NCBI RefSeq assembly: GCF_011058165.1
Contig: NZ_JAALEG010000044.1
Location: 1 to 49,198, forward strand
Source of the DNA: Rhodococcus aetherivorans
Lineage (GTDB): Bacteria > Actinomycetota > Actinomycetes > Mycobacteriales > Mycobacteriaceae
Reading direction: 5' to 3'
Length of the DNA: 49,198 nucleotides
The first letter of the stretch is position 1, and each line of letters starts with the position of its first letter. The position numbers and the translations under genes are program-made. This document shows positions 49,124 to 49,198 of this stretch, one piece after another. The notes beneath the pieces are model-generated. The model worked only from the letters and a program-made list of their open reading frames with translations, searched no databases and had not been told where the DNA came from.

Positions 49124-49198
49124 GTGGGTCGAGCAGCACGAGAGGCGAAGAAGGCTAGGTTCTTCGCCATGCGCATGACGAAGGTGTCGATCGCCAAG
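49124..49198 (+). CDS. N-terminus of a probable transposase (partial)
   Basis: GTG 49124 has GGGGAGA 6 bases upstream and opens a frame that runs off the right edge: GRAAREAKKARFFAMRMTK and onward. A basic REAKKARFF start followed by a helix-turn-helix resembles IS30-type and related transposases of actinobacteria. Only 25 residues are visible, so this is a weak call. A terminal repeat would be expected between 49030 and 49110. Confidence 0.35.
   Translation, partial: MGRAAREAKKARFFAMRMTKVSIAK

Overview
The window is high-GC DNA with frequent GTG starts, ATGA/GTGA stop-start overlaps, an mce (mammalian cell entry) locus, a MurT/GatD pair, an Ask-Asd operon and a leuA gene with a Leu-codon leader peptide. 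Together these point to a mycolic-acid actinomycete, most likely Rhodococcus (inference from gene content; no database search was possible).

Region 1 (1-16.7 kb) is an accessory catabolic island. A leftward operon, read from 4535 down to the window edge, encodes a flavin reductase, a RibB-like protein without the catalytic residues, an acyl-CoA-dehydrogenase-fold flavin hydroxylase, a SnoaL-like protein and an FAD monooxygenase cut short at its 3' end. A PucR-type regulator (4755-6029) lies between it and a rightward set: VOC dioxygenase, FAH-fold hydrolase, TfdB-like phenol hydroxylase, acetoacetyl-CoA-synthetase-like ligase and nitroreductase-like protein. An Lrp/AsnC regulator then faces a dedicated AceE-like E1 and a lipoyl E2. 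The logical flow is ring hydroxylation, ring cleavage, C-C hydrolysis, then CoA activation and oxidative decarboxylation of the acid products. The growth substrate cannot be read from sequence; a substituted phenol or hydroquinone-type compound is the best guess.

Region 2 (16.7-18.4 kb) is a scar: a DUF3263-like start joined to a 5'-truncated, multiply frameshifted acetolactate synthase (ilvB) pseudogene.

Region 3 (18.4-31.9 kb) is mostly chromosomal housekeeping: asd and lysC, an LtrA membrane protein, a frameshifted secreted DUF4185 protein, leuA with an attenuator-like leader, a PLDc_N/SHOCT membrane protein, an enoyl-CoA hydratase, an arr-like remnant, a small membrane protein, a TrkA-N/ion-channel protein with a probable frameshift, murT-gatD and a GAF-ANTAR regulator.

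Region 4 (32.1-32.7 kb) holds three very small ORFs in a row ending at a strong bidirectional terminator. Region 5 (32.7-43.9 kb, leftward) is a complete mce locus: fadD5, two YrbE permeases, MceA-F and two Mce-associated proteins. From the first YrbE onward every gene overlaps the next. Region 6 (44.1-49.0 kb) has an enoyl-CoA hydratase and a nitronate-monooxygenase-like gene leftward, and a double-domain TetR regulator, a zinc alcohol dehydrogenase and a DUF4334 protein rightward. The last 75 bases look like the start of a transposase gene.

No rRNA, tRNA or CRISPR array was seen.
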